A stretch of DNA of 58,703 bases from Halieaceae bacterium UBA5085 (GTDB lineage Bacteria > Pseudomonadota > Gammaproteobacteria > Pseudomonadales > Halieaceae), in NCBI GenBank assembly GCA_002414665.1, contig DIAF01000049.1, positions 73,337 to 132,039 of the forward strand. Direction: 5' to 3'. The notes beneath the pieces were generated by a model, which worked only from the letters and a program-made list of their open reading frames with translations, made no database searches and was not told the origin of the DNA. The first letter of the stretch is position 1. Each line of letters opens with the position of its first letter. The position numbers and the translations under genes are program-made. Positions 54,660 through 58,703 of the stretch are shown here, piece by piece.

Positions 54660-55139
54660 TCAGTACAGGTAGTCTTTCGCCTTGTACTCGTCGTGACAGG
54701 CCTTGCAGGTCTGGCCGACAGCGCCTACCTGCTGCGCGATTGCCGCACGATCACCCCCTTTCACGGCAACGCCCAGGTCTTTCGCGGCGGCCTGCATGTC
54801 GCTGTACTTCTGCGCGAAATCATCGCGGTTTTCCCAGATTTCCGGTTTTGCACGGGTGGTGCCCTTGTCGGAGCCATCGGGGAAGCCGCGCAGCAGGTTG
54901 AGTGAAACAACCGCATTGAAGTCATCGGCGAAGCCCTGCAGCTGCTCCTGGTTCCAGGGCATTTCTCCCTTCACCATGGCCCCAATGGGCCCGAAGTTGG
55001 CGCCCAGCAGCGCAAAATAGGACTGCCGGTAGGACTGGTGAAATTCGTTCTCGTCGAGGTGCGACAACGCCAGGGGAGACAGTGCCAGGGCGGCAACCGA
55101 GACCAGTGTGGCAACAGGCTTCAGGACAGATTTGCTCAT
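54660..55139 (-). CDS. Cytochrome c', periplasmic
   Basis: A 159-residue exported cytochrome with signal peptide ending LALSH. CKACH near the C-terminus binds haem, and the four-helix layout fits cytochrome c', which binds NO or CO. Convergent with the cytochrome b gene. Confidence 0.94.
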   Translation of the reverse strand: MSKSVLKPVATLVSVAALALSPLALSHLDENEFHQSYRQSYFALLGANFGPIGAMVKGEMPWNQEQLQGFADDFNAVVSLNLLRGFPDGSDKGTTRAKPEIWENRDDFAQKYSDMQAAAKDLGVAVKGGDRAAIAQQVGAVGQTCKACHDEYKAKDYLY

Positions 55140-55342
55140 GGTGCGCTCTCTTGTTTGCAGGACGTCAGGCCATGCTATAGGGCCTTGCCCCCTGCTGGCA
55201 AGCAGGCACTGATGTCCATTCCGGCGCCGGGGCCAAGGCCGCCGACCAACTTTTTGAACCTGCCTTGTGTTACGGGGCCGACCACTGCGGAAAAGGCCGC
55301 GCAGTGGGCTACCATGGGCGATGCATTGGTATGAGGTTTGGC

Positions 55343-57055
55343 ATGAGCGCGCAGCAGTGGGATTACAGTTTTGATGTGGTTGTGGTGGGGTCCGGAAATG
55401 GCGGCCTCACGGCAGCGCTTTGCAGTTACGAAATGGGCACGCGCGACGTGCTGGTGGTGGAGAAGTCCGACCTGTATGGCGGCACCAGCTCCATCTCCGG
55501 GGGCGGTGTGTGGATTCCCTGCAACCGCTACGCGCGGGATGCGGGCGCCGAGGACTCGCTGGAAAAAGCGCGCACCTACCTGCGCCAGCTGATTACCGAG
55601 GAGGAGGTGCCGGATTACCAGCTGGATGCCTTCCTCGAGAATGGCCCGAAAATGGTGGATTTCCTCCACGAACGCACACGAGTGCGCTACGTGACGCTCG
55701 AGCATTACCCGGATTACTACACCAACCTCGAGGGCGCGATGGTGGGTCACCGCTCCATGGAACCGGAAACCTTTCCGGCCAGCGAGCTGGGTGAAGAATG
55801 GCGCCGTCTGCGGCGCACCCACCCGATGATGCACCTCGGTGGCCTGATCGGCTTTACCCAGGTGGAAGCCGCGTTGCTGATTGGCCAGCAGCCCGGCTGG
55901 TGGAAAACTGCGCTGAAGCTGGTGGCTGCCTACGTCGCCGATATTCCCTGGCGCCTGAAAGACAAGTATCACCGACGCCTGGCCACTGGTTGTGCCGGTG
56001 TCGCGCGTCTGCGGGCCTCAATGCAGGACCGGGATATCCCGCTCTGGCTGAGCACGCCCATGCGCCGGGTTATCGATGAGGACGGCGTGGTCACGGGTAT
56101 CGAAGTCACCCGCAATGGCGAAACCCTGCGCATACAGGCGCGCAAGGGGGTGATACTGGCTGCCGGTGGGTTCGAGCACAATCAGGCCATGCGTGAACAG
56201 TACCTGCCCAAGCCCACGGACCACCGCTGGAGCGCCGGTACCCTCGACAACACCGGTGATGCCATTCTTGAAGGCCAGCGGCTGGGTGCGAAAATGCACC
56301 GCCTTGATGAGGCCTGGTGGTGCAACACCATCTCAGTGCCCGGTGAAACCATCCCGCGCCTGAGTATCATGGAAAAGTCCTACCCCGGATCTATCGTGGT
56401 CAATCCGGCCGGTGAGCGTTTCAGTAACGAATCGCAAAACTACATGGCGTTCCAGCAGGAGACCTTCGCCAAGCACAGCGAGGAGAATCCCTGTAACCCC
56501 AGCTGGCAGATTTTCGATGCCAACTTCCGCGCGCGCTACTTCGTCGGCCCGCTGTACAACAGCACCTTCCGCCCTGACTGGGCGGTGCCAAAACGCTATG
56601 AGACCGAGGGCTTTTATGCCAAGGCAGATACCATCCCCGAACTGGCACGCAAGATAGGCGTAAACCCCGAGGGCCTGGCGGCCACCGTGGCGAAAATTAA
56701 CGAGTACGCTGTTACCGGTGTCGATCCGGACTGCCATCGCGGCGACTCGGCCTATGACCGCTACTACGGCGACCCGCGCGTCACGCCCAACCCCTGCTTG
56801 GCGCCTATCGACAAGCCGCCGTACTACGCCATGAAGGTTGACCCGGGTGACTTCGGTACCCAGGGAGGCATGGTGTGTAATGCGCATGCGCAGGTGCTGC
56901 GTGAAGACGGCTCCGTGATCCCCGGCCTGTATGCCATCGGTAACTGCAGTGCACCCACGCTGCCCTGTTACCCCGGTCCCGGCTCAACCCTCGGGCCGGC
57001 CATGACCTTTGCCTATCAGGCAGCCAAGGCCATCACCGGGTTCCAGGACACCTGA
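55343..57055 (+). CDS. FAD-dependent 3-ketosteroid-dehydrogenase-like oxidoreductase
   Basis: A 570-residue flavoprotein. FAD-binding VVVGSGNGGLTAAL, DLYGGTSSISGGGVW, then the KstD-type C-terminal PPYYAMKVDPGDFGTQGG and CYPGPGSTLGPAMTFAY. The Tyr and Gly of these blocks correspond to active-site residues of 3-ketosteroid delta-1-dehydrogenase. Substrate may be a steroid or other cyclic ketone; fumarate-reductase-like alternatives remain. Start is the ATG six nt after GAGG. Confidence 0.87.
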   Translation: MSAQQWDYSFDVVVVGSGNGGLTAALCSYEMGTRDVLVVEKSDLYGGTSSISGGGVWIPCNRYARDAGAEDSLEKARTYLRQLITEEEVPDYQLDAFLENGPKMVDFLHERTRVRYVTLEHYPDYYTNLEGAMVGHRSMEPETFPASELGEEWRRLRRTHPMMHLGGLIGFTQVEAALLIGQQPGWWKTALKLVAAYVADIPWRLKDKYHRRLATGCAGVARLRASMQDRDIPLWLSTPMRRVIDEDGVVTGIEVTRNGETLRIQARKGVILAAGGFEHNQAMREQYLPKPTDHRWSAGTLDNTGDAILEGQRLGAKMHRLDEAWWCNTISVPGETIPRLSIMEKSYPGSIVVNPAGERFSNESQNYMAFQQETFAKHSEENPCNPSWQIFDANFRARYFVGPLYNSTFRPDWAVPKRYETEGFYAKADTIPELARKIGVNPEGLAATVAKINEYAVTGVDPDCHRGDSAYDRYYGDPRVTPNPCLAPIDKPPYYAMKVDPGDFGTQGGMVCNAHAQVLREDGSVIPGLYAIGNCSAPTLPCYPGPGSTLGPAMTFAYQAAKAITGFQDT

Positions 57056-57059
57056 CACC

Positions 57060-57668
57060 TCAGGGCACCAGCCAGCGCATCGCATAGACCAGCGTCGCGC
57101 TGGCGGCACCCCATGAGCCCAGCACGCGCAGCCCGATACGCTGCCAACCTGCCGAGGCGCGTTCACTGAGGTCCGCCACCAGTAGCAGGCAGGCAAAGGC
57201 CCCCAGAGCTGTCCCGGCCAGTGTCGCCACATAAGGGCCTGGCGCCAGCCCCGGCCCCTCGGGCGCAGAATCCAGACCCAGCAGCAATGCCACGGTAGCT
57301 CCCACGGCGGGAAACAGTCCAGCGGGCAGAACACGCCATTGCAATACGACCAGTAAACCCATGACGGCCGATGCCAGCAGCAACAGCGGTTCCGGATCGT
57401 CGACAAAACCTGTACCCGAGAGCGCCAGGCCCGCGACCAGTGCCGGCAGGAAGCCCAGATACGTCCTGCGCACTGCCGCCATCCCCCTTTGCCCGGCCAG
57501 GAGGCCCAGCATCACCAGGGCAAGCACATGGGCTGGTACCACCAGAGGGTGCAGTATGCCGCCATAAAAGTCGCCAACGCCCTGCATGGGCGCATGTGAC
57601 CAGGCGGGAAACGATGCACAGCAAAAGGCGCCGCCCCCTGCCAGACGTGGCAGAGAGGAACGTTTCAA
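57060..57668 (-). CDS. Second HupE/UreJ-family membrane protein
   Basis: A 202-residue HupE/UreJ-type protein. A short signal-like N-terminus ends PAWSHA, then VGDFYGGILHPLVVPAHVLALV and further helices. It starts at TTG inside the hupE stop (TTGA); open codons farther upstream are a shadow of hupE. Nickel or cobalt uptake is the usual family role. Confidence 0.75.
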   Translation of the reverse strand: MKRSSLPRLAGGGAFCCASFPAWSHAPMQGVGDFYGGILHPLVVPAHVLALVMLGLLAGQRGMAAVRRTYLGFLPALVAGLALSGTGFVDDPEPLLLLASAVMGLLVVLQWRVLPAGLFPAVGATVALLLGLDSAPEGPGLAPGPYVATLAGTALGAFACLLLVADLSERASAGWQRIGLRVLGSWGAASATLVYAMRWLVP

Positions 57669-58252
57669 ACGGCCTGCCAGAGAAACACGCCGCCGGCCAT
57701 TGCAATGACCCCACCGGCCGCGCGCACCGCGCTGCGCCCCAGCGGCCAGCGCACCAGCAGGCCGAGGCTGATGCCTGACAGGTGCAGCAGCCCGGTGGCG
57801 ATCACAAATCCCAGACTGTAGGCCAGCGGGCTTGCCGCATCCGGCAACTCCGTCCCGTGGGCGTGGCCGTGAAAGATGGCAAAGCCGGCTACCAGCACAC
57901 CGGCGACCCATAACGGCGGGCGAGCGGCGAGCAGGATCATGGCGCCCAGCACCAGGGCCGATGCCGCGATGCCGACTTCCACACCAGGCAGATCCACCCC
58001 GGCGAGGCCCAGCGCGCCGCCCACCGCCATCACCAGGGGAAACACCACCGGCAGCAACCACAGGGCCGGCGAGCCCAGAAAGGCGCCCCACAGGCCAACC
58101 GCGACCATCGCCGCCACGTGATCCCAGCCCAGCACCGGATGCAGCAGGCCACTGACAAACCCGCCTCCAATATCCGCCGCCGAATGCGCCTGGGCATTGG
58201 TGGCGAGTAACACGCCAAGAGCGGCGACCCAGAGTAGTCTACTTATCTGCAT
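57665..58252 (-). CDS. HupE/UreJ-family metal permease
   Basis: A 195-residue HupE/UreJ protein with signal peptide ending TNAQAHS and the family motif GLLHPVLGWDHVAAMVAVG. GFAIFHGHAHGTELP is the second His-rich signature. It likely imports Ni or Co. AGGAG lies 7 nt before the ATG. No urease or hydrogenase genes are in the window. Confidence 0.9.
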   Translation of the reverse strand: MQISRLLWVAALGVLLATNAQAHSAADIGGGFVSGLLHPVLGWDHVAAMVAVGLWGAFLGSPALWLLPVVFPLVMAVGGALGLAGVDLPGVEVGIAASALVLGAMILLAARPPLWVAGVLVAGFAIFHGHAHGTELPDAASPLAYSLGFVIATGLLHLSGISLGLLVRWPLGRSAVRAAGGVIAMAGGVFLWQAV

Positions 58253-58437
58253 GGTGTTTCTCCTGAATTTTTACCGGCAGGATAGCTTGTCTGGCGTGGA
58301 AGATGAATGCTCTGCGAAGCGGTAGGCGCGAATCAGGACGCGCTGAATCCGCCCTGGGCATGGCGCTCCAATGAGTGGTGACCTGGCTGGGCGCATGGCG
58401 TGTTTTGGTTGCCGAGGTGTGCGTGGTATAAGCGTTA
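58253..58437. other. Upstream region of hupE, no gene seen
   Basis: About 185 bp without a convincing frame. It includes the hupE leader on the minus strand. I see no clear promoter or known site. Confidence 0.5.
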
Positions 58438-58641
58438 ATGTGGTTTTTCAGCGGCACGCGGCTGGATTGCGGCGCAGAGGTGTGTAATGCCTTGAACTCC
58501 TTAGGGATTTTTGGTGGGGGGTTTTATGGTGGCGCGGATTGTTTTGGGCTCGCTAACTGCTGGTGCCAGGGGATGTGGGGTTCTATGTGCATGAAATGCC
58601 GGGGTTTTTCGTGGGAAAAGGTCGTTCAATTATGGAATTAG
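58438..58641 (+). CDS. Doubtful 67-residue frame, possible gene cassette ORF
   Basis: A Gly/Cys/Trp-rich frame whose ATG overlaps a GTTA core-like motif (58435) and whose stop lies inside the attC-like hairpin at 58624-58687. Its G/T-rich base use is unlike every gene to the left, and the protein has no motif I know. It could equally be non-coding. Confidence 0.22.
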   Translation: MWFFSGTRLDCGAEVCNALNSLGIFGGGFYGGADCFGLANCWCQGMWGSMCMKCRGFSWEKVVQLWN

Positions 58642-58687
58642 CAAGCCGGGAGTTAGTCGGCTTGGTCTTGCTAATACGCTGTTAAGC
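58624..58687 (+). repeat. Possible attC-like recombination site
   Basis: GTTCAAT (6 of 7 matches to RYYYAAC) opens and GTTAAGC (matches GTTRRRY) closes a 64-nt element. Between them CAAGCCG/CGGCTTG form a 7-bp stem and ATTAGCAAG/CTTGCTAAT a 9-bp outer repeat with a 6-nt bulge. An ATG follows 4 nt after the final core. The bulge and single copy leave real doubt. Confidence 0.3.
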
Positions 58688-58703
58688 ATTTATGAAATTG
58701 AAT

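Noticed and set aside
57669..58091. Upstream extension of the second HupE/UreJ frame
   Set aside because: Shadow of the hupE gene; a TTG in the hupE stop gives a sensible start.
1..58703. CRISPR array, tRNA, rRNA or insertion sequence
   Set aside because: No regularly spaced repeats, cloverleaf-type sequences, rRNA segments or transposase frames seen on either strand.

Overview
The window is a GC-rich, gene-dense piece of a gammaproteobacterial chromosome. Gene content and order (nadB divergent from rpoE-rseA-rseB-rseC-mucD, then lepA-lepB-rnc-era-recO-acpS, relA-mazG, ygfZ divergent from sdhE-ygfX, long-form purC, FNR-type regulator) fit the marine Cellvibrionales/Halieaceae-type bacteria. 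This placement is inference from synteny and protein character; no rRNA is present to confirm it. I see no tRNA, rRNA, CRISPR array or insertion sequence.

Layout. 1-6.1 kb (minus strand): a Yip1-family membrane protein cut by the window edge, an FNR-type oxygen-sensing regulator, a LuxR-type regulator, and a large DUF1631-GGDEF-EAL protein translationally coupled to the LuxR gene. 6.3-9.1 kb (minus): an SDR oxidoreductase coupled by a GTGA overlap to a lipoprotein-type PQQ dehydrogenase. 9.3-15.7 kb (plus): the most unusual part, a compact coenzyme F420 operon of npdG-cofE-cofD and a 1077-residue protein that fuses CofC to both radical-SAM halves of F0 synthase (CofG and CofH), each gene overlapping the next by 4 nt, followed 3 nt later by ung. 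15.6-25.5 kb: ygfZ, sdhE, ygfX, an exported S10 peptidase, an exported sulfatase, a CBS-domain protein, a small exported protein, an exported S9 peptidase and nadB.

25.6-46.4 kb (mostly plus) is core housekeeping: the sigma-E envelope-stress operon with a recognisable sigma-E promoter, translation and protein export (lepA, lepB), RNA and ribosome maturation (rnc, era), repair (recO), acyl carrier activation (acpS, without the usual pdxJ beside it), cysM, stringent response (relA-mazG), adk, a histone-H1-like Lys/Ala-rich protein with a strong terminator, mobA, tsaB, uppP, an M18 aminopeptidase and trpS.

46.4-58.3 kb is more accessory: a TonB-dependent receptor paired with a truncated haemoglobin, outer-membrane phospholipase A, purC with a PurR-like box, a TauE/SafE permease, a lipoprotein, a DUF442 protein, a Nudix hydrolase, cytochrome b561 facing cytochrome c', a ketosteroid-dehydrogenase-like flavoprotein, and two coupled HupE/UreJ-type membrane proteins. 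The last ~270 bp change character (G/T-rich, then AT-rich). A small frame running from a core-like GTTA to an attC-like hairpin, followed at once by another ATG, raises the possibility that an integron-type cassette array begins at the right edge; this is speculative.

Starts were re-chosen where ribosome binding sites, signal peptides or gene overlaps argued for an internal codon. Functions are assigned from motifs read by eye, not from searches.
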